64,000 bases of DNA from Brachypodium distachyon (lineage: Eukaryota > Streptophyta > Magnoliopsida > Poales > Poaceae). The stretch covers positions 3,310,001 to 3,374,000 of the forward strand of contig NC_016135.3 of the NCBI RefSeq assembly GCF_000005505.3. Direction: 5' to 3'. Of the stretch, positions 10,752 to 22,420 are shown one piece after another; the first letter of the stretch is position 1, and each line of letters begins with the position of its first letter. The translations under genes and the position numbers were made by a program. A model generated the notes under the pieces. That model was given only the letters and a program-made list of their open reading frames with translations, had not been told where the DNA came from and made no database searches.

Positions 10752-11057
10752 GAGTGATAATTGTGTTTTGAAGATTATGGGTAATCTCTTTGGCTGTTTA
10801 ATCCAATAATAATATATTGCTGTCAAACAAAATTGACCCATCCTTTGGTATTGTCATATGTCTTGTGGAAACGATAGCTAGTAGTTACAAGTCTTCATTA
10901 ATTCGAAAGTGATTATTGCATAATGGCATAACATAATTAAAAACAAATATGTGAACTATGTGAATCTTTTATACATGAATCTTTATCTATTACTGTATAT
11001 GGTAAAAAGACACGACTGGCTAACAAAAATATAGATGTATATCTATATAGATATCCC
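10752..11057. other. 3' flank of cystatin copy 3
   Basis: Diverged repeat of the flank after copy 1 (for example CTATGTGAATCTTTTAT), ending where the CACTA-type subterminal repeats begin. No gene. Confidence 0.5.
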
Positions 11058-11320
11058 CTCCAGTGGCGGTTAAAAAATGGGGTTGGTGGCGGTGATCACG
11101 CCCGCCACCAACTCTGTGTCATTGGAGGTTTTAGCACCGGTGGCGGGTAAAATACCCGCCACCGAAGACCTACAAACCGCCACTGTAAATCGCTTCGGCA
11201 CCACCAGAAAAGTGCGTAGAGTACATCAGTGGCGGGCAAATTACCCGCCACTGGACATTTCCAGTGGCGGTCTTTGACCACCGCCACTGTAACCTTTTCC
11301 GGTGGCGGTGGTGTATAACC
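11058..11320. repeat. Left subterminal repeat array of unit A
   Basis: At least five short GTGGCGG motifs alternate in orientation with CCGCCAC, separated by 15-40 bases, so each neighbouring pair can fold. This matches transposase-binding subterminal arrays of CACTA elements. Confidence 0.7.
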
Positions 11321-11566
11321 ACCACGGGTACTGTTTTTTCCCGAAAATAAATAAATGAATTATTTATAAAAATAAATATTCCCGTAGCACAGAAATAGTA
11401 GGAATACAACACATAGCAGGAATACAGCAGCACAGTATACATCACCAAAGAGACAGAATAGCAACAAATATATTACAAAGTTCCACATGAACTAAACATT
11501 CAAGTCAAATGCATGTATACAAAGTGTTTGAAAGAATGAGCCACAAATAGAAGTGTTCCACACAAT

Positions 11567-14500
11567 TTAGCCACTTTTGGCGACAATCCCGCCGCTGTAG
11601 TAATCCCTGCTCGATTTGAGGACCTCCTTATTGAGGATTTCGCCGATGTCCTTCTGGATCTCGTACACGAGAATTTCTGAGTTGTGCCCTAACCCGGCGT
11701 TGGCTAAAAACCAATTCCTCACTTCTTCGAAGGTCTTCTTCCCCTTCGGCTGGAAGTCGTTGATGAACTGCTGAATAGTGTGCGCGCAGTAGTAACCACA
11801 GTAGACGTATCCTTCAGGCTATTGCTCGCAGGGGAACTTGAAAGTGTGCCTGAGGGGAGCGTCATGATTGCGGCTGAAGCTTGCCATCCCGTACCATTTC
11901 ACCGCGTCGCGATAGGCTGCGTCAATGACATATTTGATCGGCTCAAAGTCGCATTGTGGTTCATTCTCCATGCGTCGTAGTGGATCAAAATATGTGACCC
12001 CTCCAAGATCAAGGCAGATGACGATTGTCACCCAATGGCCACTGTTTCACAAAAGGACGCACATTGTATTAGCCAAATAATATAACAAGCAAGTCTTCCG
12101 ACGGAAAAAGATTTATGTATTCACGCGAATTGAAAACAACTTACTGTAGATGGTACAATATCAATACAAAACGGCGGTCTTTGTGCTTCAACATGAATTG
12201 AATGAGGTATTCAATGGCCAACCTTCTACTTTCGGCCAACAATGGGTCTGGACCAAGCAAAGTGGCGTTGAAGAGAAGGGGGTCGGCGACGGCCATCCCA
12301 TATTGCTTCACCCTATAGGCATCCCTCGTGTAGTGTACACACCACAGTCTTAATATGGTGTTGTCGAGGCACTTGTGGTTGAAGAGGTGAAACAAGTCGA
12401 GGAAGTCAATGCCGAAGGTAACGTCGTTTTCTCTCTTGATTTCCCCCGTATTGGAGTTGAAGAAGCCATAATGCTTTGGCACTCGAACCCTAATTTCCAA
12501 ATTTGTTAGGTCTGTGCCTGATGATGACACATTCATGCATTTTTCATGGAGCTCTTGCATCTCCTGTGGCAGGCGATACAGGTCATCCGGGGACACCATC
12601 GGTTGTCCGGGGTGGAAAAACAAAAATTGGGAGAATCGCTTGACCACGAAATAAGATCCATCAGGCAATCTATCTCCAACACGGGGGTGGGTGGGCATCT
12701 TCAGAATGTCTGGTCACTCTTTCCAAATCCCTTCTATCTGCGGTGCGGTCTTTGGTTTTCTTCCCGTAGAAGACGACTCTTTCCCCTCCTTGGAAGAGCC
12801 CTTGCTTGCCTTGCCGCCTATCCCCCTCGTGTTTTTCTTGCATCTCAGGAAATCGGAACTGTCCAGTTTATGGGGGACCTGCATCCCAGATGGGGCACTT
12901 CGACGGGGCTCCAACGGGGCCGATTGTGCTGCGGCTCTCCGGGGGACGGGTCTTGGTGCGGATGGCTTCGAGGCTTCGGGTTTGGGGGCGACGGAGGATT
13001 TTGGCCTGCATTGTCGACACTGCACTCCGCCGCAGGTGAGAAGTCTCGTTCCGCGGGCTCGTAGTCCAAAGGACCGAGTGAGGCGCCAAGCGGTGACGGA
13101 GACGTCAGGCGCCGGGCGGGTGGAGACGGACCGAGGCGGGGCGACGGAGATGGAGACGGAGAAGGCTCCGTAGCGAGGACCACCAACCTCCTAGGCCAGA
13201 TGAGGTAGGAGTTGACGCAATCCCTTAGGGTCGTCGCCTTTTCGTGCGGAGGATAACGGACCGGTTCATCTCGAAGCCCTTGAGCACGGAGTCCACCTGC
13301 ACCCTGACCAGGTCGTCTCGCAGGGTCACGTGGTGCACCACGGCCGTACGCGCCCAGAGGATTCCCCACCGTCAATATGGGTAGCCGGCATTTGACGCCC
13401 TTCTGCGCATGACAAACATGGCAACATCATTAATAAATTGGAGCATGATAGTGGTATTTCACTATTTTTCGTAGCGCGGGAAGACGCTTACCGTGAGGTT
13501 CTCGTCGGGTGGCCCAAGAGGGTCAAGCTGGCACTCGGTGCCGGAGCATGAGGTGTTCTTATTGGGTAGTGGGGACAGATCCGGTGTGGGTGGGGTTGGT
13601 TGGATGGGCGCCGGCGGGAAAACACCGTGATCAATGAAGTTGTCAACGTCACGCTGGTCCCTTGCATGCCGCATGAGCTTCCTGAGCTCCTCCCTAGCCA
13701 ACACTCAGATCTTCTCATCTAATTCATCTGAGCTCTGTTCTTTGCTGGACGCCCTTTTGCGTTTCCGGGAACCTTGCTCTTTCGCCATCTGCCTGCGAAA
13801 GGGCCCGGAACCAACACCTCGCATATGGCCCCCGTGCTCATTTCATTGCAGAGCGTAGCTGATGGCATCATCCCGCTGTTGGTTGATAGACAAGTGTGAG
13901 CCATCCGATTCCCACTCTGCCATTGCACCCTGTATACAAAAAGCAACATGCTCGGTGTTAATCTGATATGTGAGTATAAGAAGCCCAACCGATAAAAGAA
14001 GATGTCTGGACGAGGCCTTACGAGTGCAGCCTCTTGCTTCTCTGACATAGGCTCCAGGCCCGTCCACTGATTTGCGGTCATGGACGACCGCAATCATTTG
14101 CTGGAGCGCTCACCACGAAGCAAAGTTGGGACCCTCGACTATATACCGGCTTGGTCCAATGTGGCGTCCTCTTTCGCCCACACCTTCTCATTTCCGGGGC
14201 GTCCACGACTGCCGAGGCGGTGGTCGAAGGTCCTTTTCTCACGAAGCTCCTTGTACCATTTTTGGCTGGCCTTGAATTCATCTGACCTAACCCACACCTT
14301 GAACCTCTCCCAGTCCTCCTCCGAGATCCCCTTCCAGTGCTTGTTAACCACTGTCTTCCAGTCTTTGCCAATGAGCTTCCTGCATTATATTGCCACGTGC
14401 TCTGGCCCCTTCCTCATGACTTGGTGCATCCGCCACTCCAAGCATCTCCTGATCTCATCATTGGCAGGCACGAACCGCTTCCATGCCGCCTCGTAACAGT

Positions 14501-15831
14501 CCTGCTTCACAGCTTCCAGGACGTCGCTCTATCTTTGATAGATCCGAGCGCGTACCCGTACGATGGTGTTGCATGTGTTCGAGAATCTTTCTGCAGTCTC
14601 CACTGGTTCCTCCGGGTAGCTTTCTTTATTGAGCTTGGTGACGACCCACGACTCCGTCGGCACCTTGTTCGCACCCCACTTGGACTTCAACTGAGTAGTC
14701 GACTCCGTAGCCTGAGACGTCGCACCCTGGGCTTCTTCCTCGTTAGCTGCTCCTTCAAGGAGCAGCTACTCCTCGGCTCCTTCAAGGAACAACTACTCCT
14801 CGACTCCTTCGCCATGCTCGAAGCCATCGCTCATGGCAATTTCTGAGCCCGAGGAAGATGCCCCCGCTTCTTCTTCGACTTCTCCCTCCACAACCGGTGG
14901 CTGCTCAGGCACCTCTTCAACGCGAGCCTGAGGTTCCTATCCAACACTTATGAAAGTAATTTAAAAAACAAAAAAATTCGGCATGACCTATGCTGTAAAA
15001 CAAGAAAATTTCGGCATGACCATTGCTGTAAAACAACAAATGAGTCTACCCGAATTTTATACCCGCATAAAAAATATTCCCACCCACATATACCCCCTCG
15101 GCACAATGGCCGGACCCTTCTCAACGACCCGACACGATTGCCGGGCCCACATTCCTCATATCAACCGACACGATGGTCGGGATCACATGCATGTATCAAT
15201 CTTTCCACCAAGAGCAGCAACAACGAACATAAACAGCAACCACATAGCTAGAACTAAACATTAAAAAGCCTAAGTAACTAGAACTAAACATAAACATCAA
15301 GATTTAAACCTAAATAGCTAGAACTAAACATTAAAAAGCCTAAGTAACTAGAACTAAACATAAACAACAAGATTTAAACCCTAAATAGCTAGAACTAAAC
15401 ATTAAAAAGCCTAATTAACTTCAAAATTCAAAAATTATAAACCCTAACACTACACAACAATCTAATTGGACCCTAATTAAACCTAATTTAACCATAATTG
15501 AACCTAATTTGACCCTAATTAAACCTAATTTAATTAATAGCAAGGGAGAGAGAGGCCATACCGTCGCCGGAGTCGGGGCGGCGGCGGCGGGGGTCGGGGT
15601 CGTGGACAGGGTTGGGGCGGCCACGGCGGTCGGGGTGGCAACGGCCGGGGCGGCCGGCGGAGGCGGCGGCGTTGAGGAGGCCCGGCCGCGCCCCTGACGA
15701 TGCGGGCCGGGCGGCGGCAAGGCGGGGCCGCCGGATCCGGATCCGGCGGCCGGCGGCGGGGCCTGCGGGGCGAGGGGCTTCCCGCTCCTCGTCGTCCGTT
15801 GCGACCCCCCGCTCGGGTCCTGCGATGACAT
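11567..15831 (-). pseudogene. CACTA ORF2: Transposase_24 domain plus Ulp1-like protease domain
   Basis: Read on the minus strand, exon 1 starts at 15831 with a Ser/Pro/Ala-rich N-terminus and reaches a GT donor near 15563. After an AT-rich intron come an acidic segment (about 14960), a Transposase_24-like block near 14351-14139 (ISEEDWERFKVWVRSDEFKA), a Pro-rich linker (13.4-12.7 kb), then a C48/Ulp1-like domain. The protease-like triad residues are visible as GHWVTIV (about 12050), TYFDPL (about 11980) and CGYYC (about 11800), ending with a TAA at 11567-11569. Several in-frame TAG and TAA codons (for example about 14540, 14380 and 14140) break it. It would have encoded the accessory protein of the element and is now non-functional. 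Confidence 0.75.
15243..15535. repeat. Tandem repeat, about 71-bp unit, then a CTAATT-rich run
   Basis: TAGCTAGAACTAAACATTAAAAAGCCTAA recurs about every 71 bases for 2.5 units to 15420. A second, shorter repeat (ACCTAATTTRACCCTAATTA type) follows to about 15535. It lies in the first intron of the unit A pseudogene. Confidence 0.8.
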
Positions 15832-15975
15832 GGCGGCGGCGGCTAGGGTTAGGGTTTGGGAGGCGAGGGAGAAGGGCGGCGACGGCGCGAGTTGGGCAGC
15901 GCTTCGCCGTCGGGGAGCTCGAGGAAGCGCTGCGGGTCGAGAAGACGCGCGCTTCGGATACGAAATTTTTCGCCA

Positions 15976-16006
15976 AGTCCCGCTCTGTAATATATATAAG
16001 GAACAT
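15976..16006 (-). promoter_or_regulatory. TATA-like promoter of the unit A gene
   Basis: On the minus strand TTATATATATTACAG lies about 160 bases before the ATG at 15831. Unit B has a matching TATATATAAG at about 21680. The placement just inside the subterminal array suggests the transposase promoter. Confidence 0.4.
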
Positions 16007-16007
16007 C

Positions 16008-16235
16008 ACCAGTGGCGGGTATTTCGTGGATACCCGTCACTGGCGACCCCTCCTAGGATTACTGGTACAAGAGACCACCGGTGGCGGGGATATCCGGATA
16101 CCCGCCATTGGTGACCCACCAGTGGCGGGTATATGAAAAACCCGCCACTGGTAATTGGAACAACAGTGAGGGTTCACCACATGCCTGTTCCACGCACCCG
16201 TGGCGGTGATATTGTATATACCCGCCACTGGTTAA
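16008..16235. repeat. Right subterminal repeat array of unit A
   Basis: Paired ACCAGTGGCGGGT and ACCCGCCACTGG motifs flank short AT-rich loops, in the same style as the left array and as unit B. Confidence 0.7.
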
Positions 16236-16240
16236 TATTT

Positions 16241-16865
16241 TGGTTCTAGTATTATATTCTAATTATATTCTGTGTCTCTCTGAAAATTATAGCACCTGTA
16301 CTTTCAAGTGCATAATAATTATTTCTTGTCTCACTAAAGATTTCAATGCTAAATATATTGCTGAAAATGAAATATTTATGCTTTTGTAGTGTTTACTGTC
16401 ATTAAAAATTGTTATAAATTACAAAATTGCTTAGAACAGTCTGATATTTGGCATGGAGGCTTCTCACACAACAATATGCCTGTATATGAAGTTTGGTGTC
16501 AAAATTCCAAATAAAACCCATAAGAATACCATATTGGGATCATCTAGGTAGATATCTCTGATACCTCTAAGCCAACATCTAAATTGTAACATTATAACAA
16601 CTTTGGGCTTGATTTTTTCCATGTGGCTTCATTAGACCGAGAGGTGTTCCCATGCCAAGTTTCAGCTCATTTTGATGAAAATTGAATTTTATGGAATTAA
16701 ATTAGCACCAAAGCCACACATTATCACAGAAATTTGTATGAAATATTATGAATTAATATCTAAAACTTGTATTGGGAACAAACAATATTATTATACACCC
16801 AAAGGTACAACTGCTATATTTTTTAGGAACGCAGAGAACAAACAATAGTGCATTCTGAAATCATT
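16241..16865. other. AT-rich spacer between CACTA units
   Basis: No gene, repeat array or promoter recognised. Confidence 0.5.
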
Positions 16866-17043
16866 ACCAGTGGCGGGTTTCATACAACTCACCGCCACTC
16901 GTGAGTTGGACAAGATTTGGAAAATCCCTAAGTCCTCTAGCACTCACCAGTGGCGGGTTTCAGGAAAATCACCGCCACTGGAACCAGTGGCGGGTTTCAG
17001 GGAATCACCGCCACTGGTGGCCTTTTACGGGCTGCCGCTCGAG

Positions 17044-17101
17044 GCGAGGTGGGAGTTTAGTCCCACCTCGCTAGTTTACAGGCGATTCAACCAGCATATA
17101 A
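17044..17101 (+). promoter_or_regulatory. snRNA-type promoter-like motif 1 (USE plus TATA)
   Basis: GTCCCACCTCG at 17060-17070 matches the plant snRNA upstream element RTCCCACATCG at ten of eleven positions. TATAA at 17097-17101 follows after 26 bases, close to the spacing of Pol III-type plant snRNA genes. The USE also forms the right arm of a perfect 11-bp inverted repeat (GCGAGGTGGGA/TCCCACCTCGC). A T6 run occurs at about 17321. No known small RNA follows. Confidence 0.4.
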
Positions 17102-17570
17102 GGCATTCCTCCCTTCTCCCATCAGCTACGAATATTCACTGGCCTGTCTCCTTTGCTCCTCGCCTGGCCCGTGGGCTGGGTACCTGTACTGTTCTTTGTG
17201 GGCTCGGATTGCAGTCTCGTGGGCCCGGGTCTGCTCTAGCCTAGTAGCTAGTAGGCTGCTCCCAGGTTCTCCTGGCTGGGCCCGAACTCGAAACGCTCAG
17301 TTGACCCGAACGGGCTTAAAAACTTTTTTGTTTTCTCCTTTATAATGAAAATAACATGTAATAAGATTTAAAAAAAAATCCATATCTCTTAATTGTTTTC
17401 GAAATCGAAACAAGCAAATAAAATATGCATTCACACTAGAAAAATATTTCGAACAAATTTACGCATTTGTTTTCAAATTTGAACAAGTTAAAATTCAAAC
17501 CTCGTTAGAATTCAAATTACATTGAAAATCATCAACGAGCATAATTGATCAAAATTACACAAATAGTGTA

Positions 17571-20500
17571 CTATTGGACAATCTTGTCTTTTTTCTTAGT
17601 TGTCTTCTCTTTCCTCTTATACGTTTGGAGCTCATCGTGGCTGCTTCTGGCGTAGGCCCCGTCTTGTGTGGGTAATTTTGACTTCTTTCTTGTCTGGATC
17701 ATCCGTCTTGCCACCTCTTCTTCTTGCCTGGTCGTGGGATCGGGGAAACCTTCATAGTCTTGTTGTGAAGTTACTCCGTCGACCCCAACAATGCTCCTTT
17801 TACCTCTCCTCACGACTACGCGGTTTTTCGCTATCGGGTCTTCTATGAAGAAGACTTGTTTGCATTTGGAGTGCCGAGATTCTTTTGACGTTCACCTGAT
17901 GACGGGGAACCTCTTTTGGCAGAATCATTGTTGTGAACCTATTATCTTCATGCCTGACATCGCGTGCCCATCTGATGCGAAACATTGCGATGGCGGTGAA
18001 GGTTTAGTCAAGCTCCCAGATCTCTTCAACCACGCCGTAGTACGCTTTAGTCTGGCCTTCGCTGTCGGTCCCCGTCTCAGCTACGAGAACTATACTACTG
18101 TTTTGGTACGTACTCTTACGGTCTTGAGCCTTGGTGTAGTACGTATACCCATTCATTGCGTACGGCTGGTATGTCACGACGTTGCGGTCGGGAAGCCGTG
18201 ACAACTTCTGGACAATCTTCTCATCTTCATTCGTCGCAGCCCTCGGATACCAAAGATCCTTGAGCCACATGGCAAATGTAGAAGTGTGTTTTCGCTGGAT
18301 CCAATCATCATTCCTGTTAGGGTTGAGGTTTCGAAGTTCTTCGATGTGCATGTCGATGAACGGCTCGACCTCTGGCGTGTTGTGTGTGCTCTTATAAAGT
18401 CGTCCATTCTTTGGCGGGCATGCACATCAAGATCCTTCCGGCCAAGCCAACCTTCACCTTCTAGCTTCCCCTTATGTCGTGATTCGGGGACCCCTATGGG
18501 TTTGCGGTCTGCCAACAAATCAGTGCAGAACTCAACGCCACCCTATGGGATAGCCTTCCATGATGCTTTCTTCGGGACGCCCTCTGTTACGAACATATCG
18601 CTTCAGCACCCCGTTGTATGGTTCAGGCCCAAACATGTTGTGCAGGAACGATGGCCGTAACAACAAGATCTCATCGGTGACGTGGACCATCAGATGGACC
18701 ATAATGTCGAAGAACGATGGGGGAAAGAACATCTCACATTCGCACAATATCTGTATCATTGCGTCCCTCAGTTGCAGGCAATGGTCCACCGTGATGGACT
18801 TCTGGCCGATCGTGTCGAAGAAGTCACAGAGCTTCATGACCGTCTCTCTCACCCATGGCTCCATGTAGCCTCTTATTGCAACCGGAAGTAGCTGCGTGAG
18901 AATCACGTGGCAGTCATGAAACTTCATGCCAACCAGCTTGTGGCTCTTCATGTCAACGAGTTTCTTGATGCTGGATGAGTAGTTCGATGGAACTTTGATG
19001 CCATGGAGACACTCGCACATTCTATGCAGCTTGGCTTTGCTCAGACTGTAACACGCACGTTTGCATCGCGTATATATCGTGCGTTCACCATCCTTGTTTT
19101 CTTGCGGCGCCTCTTCCTCTATCGGCCTCAACTTCTCCCTTATCCCCATCCACTGCAGGTCCTTCCATGCTTTTGGTCCATCTTTTGACTTGTCCGCGTG
19201 GTGCATCATCAAGCCCAACAGGCTGTCGCACACGTTCTTCTCGACATGCATGACGTCTATGGTGTGACGGCTCTGTAAGAACCTTCAGTAAGGCAGGTCC
19301 CAGAACACGGACCTCCTCTTGTACGTCAGGCCGCCATCTGGACCAGCAGCCGGCTGTGCTTTCCCGGCCACGACTTCGAGGTCCCTGACAATTTCCTATA
19401 CTTCGTGTCCAGTGAGTTCCCTCGGTTTGTGCCGCCTCTCTGCCCTCCCGTTGAAGTTTTTCTTATCATCCCACCACGGGTCCTTCATCTCCAGCCACTT
19501 ACGGTGTCCCATGTACACAATCTTTTTTGATTCTGGCAGGAACAACCCTTCTATCTCGTCCCCGCACTTTGTACACGCTTTGTACCCATGTGTTGACTGG
19601 CACGATGAGTTCCTGTTCACCGGGTAGTCATGCACACAAGTCAGGAGAGCTGCTCGAAGGGTGAACTCCTCCTTCTTATGAGCGTCCCAAACCTTTCGAC
19701 CCTTCTCCCAAAGCTCTTTGAGCTCATCCTTCAGCAGCTCTAGATACACGTTCAGATCAGCTTCAGGCTGCTTAGGGCCCTGTATGAGCATTGATAGGTG
19801 GATGTACTTCCTCTTCATGACAAGCCACGGGGGGAGGTTGTATATGAACAGGATCACCGGCCATGTGCTGTGTTTGTTGCTCAAGTTTCCGAACGAATTG
19901 ATCCCGTCCGTACTCATCCCGAACCTGATGTTCCTTGGCTCTGTGCCGAACTCGGGGAATTCGTCGTCCAGAGTCCTCCATTGAGCCGCATCTGCGGGGT
20001 GTCTGAGGACTCCATCATCGTTGCGGTACACGCCCTCAGGATCGATATCCGCCTGAGTCGCGTCGTGGTAGATGAATCACCTGGCCTCCTTCTCATTCTG
20101 GAACCAATGCTCCAGCCCGGTGCCACACAGGAGATACCAGACCGTCTTTGCCGCCACACCACGCTTCAATTCTTCCTCCTCGCCGCCGTCAGGATTGGGG
20201 TCTTTCTTCCTGTATCGGGATGTTTTGCATACTGGACAGCTGTGCATGTCTTTGTAGTCGCCCTTATATATGATGCAGTCCAGTGGACAAGCATGGTATA
20301 TGATGACCTCTAACCCGAGGGGGCATGTAACTTTCTTCGCCTCGTACGTGCTCTTAGGCAACTTGTTGCCCGGAGGAAGTACCGTACGTAGGTAACTCAG
20401 AATCTCCGTGAGTCCCGAGTCCACGATGTTGTATTTTGCCTTTATATGCAAAAGCTCGAGCATTACTTCTAGCACACTGTTATCCACGCCGGCATTTTCA

Positions 20501-20962
20501 TATAACGGTGTCTCGGCATCCTCCCTCAGCTTCTCGAACTTACGGGACACCCTCTTATCCTCGGGGTCATCCAACTGATTCTGCAGATGCTGATCGTCTA
20601 GCATTTCAACCATCCTACCGGTTGGAAGGTCTTGTACTGGATCCTCGCCACGGTATGCTTCTTCACCAGGCTGGTCGTCAGACTCCATGTTTTCCATCTC
20701 AATGCCGTCATCGACTTCAATGCCATCCTCCCCGTGAGAAGTCCACCTTGAATAACCAGACACAAATCCCCGCATGAGCAAGTGCATCTCGACATCCTTT
20801 GGCTCGTACAGCTTGCTGTTCCGACATCTCACATAGGAACAACACATCTTATCACCCACTTTCCTATGCATATCTTTCACGCCGGCATCGACAAAAGTCT
20901 TCAGCCGCTCTATCCACTTAACACGTAACCTGTCCTCGTACATCCAAGCACGGCCCATCGAG
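17571..20962 (-). pseudogene. TNP2-type CACTA transposase
   Basis: Minus strand, from an intron acceptor just before an ATG at about 20958. In order come a Transpos_assoc domain (EDRLRVKWIERL), the TNP2 core (GMSTDGINSFGN; CTKCGDEIEGLFLPESKK; TIDVMHVEKNVCDSLLGLMM), a DUF4218-like region (LPVAIRGYMEPW) and a DUF4216-like C-terminus ending at 17571. The first 2.4 kb stays in one frame and is interrupted only by TGA at 20077-20079, TAG at 19396-19398 and a TGA replacing the expected Trp at about 19290. Frameshifts follow near 18545 and 18370, with a stop near 18004. It cut and moved the element when intact and is now dead. Confidence 0.85.
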
Positions 20963-21272
20963 CTACAACACAATTTTTTTTAAAATAAACAAATCAGCTT
21001 GATCGACAAAAATGGAAAATTTTGGCATGACCTTTGCTAAAAAAAATAGCATTTTGCGCTACGAAATTCGATGCTTGCATCAAAAACAAATTACCCCCCA
21101 CCCACATCGGCACGACGGCCGGTATCACATCACATAAGAAATACAAGGCACGAAGGCCGGTGTCAACACACATTAAATATGCTTAACATGCACGTACACC
21201 GGTCCCGAGGTTAAGCTTACCCTAGGGCTAACCCCCAGGGGCTAAGCTCCCCCATAAGCAGCAGCAGCCATG

Positions 21273-21372
21273 GACTCCAGAGAGAGAGCTAGAGAGAGAG
21301 AGCTGCAAAGAGAGAGAGCTAGAGAGAGAGAGGGAGCTCATCGGAGCAAAATTAAAGCGAGAGAGAGAGGGA
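21273..21372. repeat. GA-rich microsatellite
   Basis: Repeated GAGAGAGAGCTA and GAGAGAG blocks lie upstream of the TNP2 pseudogene. Confidence 0.8.
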
Positions 21373-21542
21373 TCCAGGAGGGAGGGCCCTCACTAGGGTG
21401 AGGGGGAGCTCCAGAAACAGTGGGGGCAGCCCGGGAGAGCCGCCGAAGAGAGATCGGGGCCGGATGTGCCACCACCGGCCACCGCACCATTAATGGCTTT
21501 TTGGCCAAATTGAAGAAGAAGAGAGAAAGAAGAAGGAGATGT

Positions 21543-21561
21543 GGGGGGGGGGGGGGGGGGA
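21543..21561. repeat. Homopolymer G tract
   Basis: About 19 consecutive G lie in a GC-rich leader of unit B; the exact length may be a sequencing or assembly estimate. Confidence 0.7.
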
Positions 21562-21837
21562 GAGCTGCCTTCGAGCCGCCGCCATCAATTTTGGCAAGGC
21601 TTCGCTGCCGGTGAGGAGCAGAGCCGCAGCTTGTCCAAGACAGACGCGTGAGCTCGAACAACTTCGGGCTCGCACAGTACTTATATATAGGAAGGTCACC
21701 AGTGGCGGGTGTACGGATAAACCACCACTGGTGACCTCCAGCGGCGGGCGGAAAAATGAACCGCCACTGGAGGCCTCAGCAGTGGCGGGTAACCTGAGGC
21801 CCGCCACTGGTGCTCTCCCACCGGTTTCCCCTCTTTA

Positions 21838-21880
21838 GTCCCACCTCGCTAGTTTACATGAGTTCCGACCAGCATAAAAA
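21838..21880 (+). promoter_or_regulatory. snRNA-type promoter-like motif 2 (USE plus TATA)
   Basis: GTCCCACCTCG at 21838-21848 is followed after exactly 26 bases by TAAAAA (21875-21880), with the same flanks TTTAGTCCCACCTCGCTAG and CCAGCAT as motif 1. The left hairpin arm seen in motif 1 is absent here. Confidence 0.4.
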
Positions 21881-22403
21881 GGATTCCGCCGCCCCACTTA
21901 CCGGTGGTTACTACTCAGTGCTCAGTGCGTTCCCCGTTCCGGTCGAGTACTAAACGAATGATCGGGCGGTGCTTAAGGGGTTCGTCGGACGCCTCTCCTC
22001 GTCCGGTTCATCAAACTTGGGTTCCTGAATAGAACTCCTTTCCTCCTCCAATCGTGCAACAAGTCTCTTTCTCTCTCTCTCTCTCATCCCTAAGCCCACT
22101 CTTTCTCTCTCATCCCTCTGCACATCAGCCTTATACAGAACTAAGAACAATATTTAATTTATTTTATCAATTACAATTGTGAATTCTCTCTTGATATATA
22201 TATTTGGTGATGATATTTCCTTCTTCCTTGGATAATGTTCAGAAATATTTCAATAAGTCTTTCTGAAATTGTGATGGCCTTTCTAATATTCTTGTTCACA
22301 TGAATTTTCTGTAATTGTGATTCCTTATTGACCCCCAAGTATTAACTTGGGATTTGCTTTTGAAATTCATGTTTTCATGGCAAAAATGTACTGTTCATGT
22401 TCA
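21881..22403. other. Spacer, CT-rich then AT-rich
   Basis: A CT microsatellite lies at 22060-22090. The remainder may be intron of the SnRK2 relic split by the LINE, but no exon is recognised. Confidence 0.4.
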
Positions 22404-22420
22404 GATGTTTTCCATTTTCT

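Larger units (their letters stand above)
11058..16240 (-). mobile_element. CACTA-type unit A (Transposase_24/Ulp1 gene)
   Basis: Both edges carry clusters of CCAGTGGCGGGT paired with ACCCGCCACTGG (11058-11320 and 16008-16235), the inverted subterminal arrays typical of grass CACTA elements. The only gene between them is on the minus strand. The canonical CACTACAAGAAA termini and 3-bp target duplications were not found, so the ends are approximate or lost. Confidence 0.65.
16866..21830 (-). mobile_element. CACTA-type unit B (TNP2 transposase gene)
   Basis: Subterminal GGCGGGT/ACCGCC pairs at 16866-17017 and 21699-21822 enclose one minus-strand TNP2-type gene. Units A and B may be two elements or one rearranged composite, since they carry the two different genes an autonomous element usually has together. 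No CACTA terminus was recognised. Confidence 0.65.

Noticed and set aside
15530..16136. Long plus- and minus-strand frames of about 160-175 codons in GC-rich DNA
   Set aside because: Only the minus frame starting at 15831 fits the exon and splice structure of the CACTA gene; the others are shadows.
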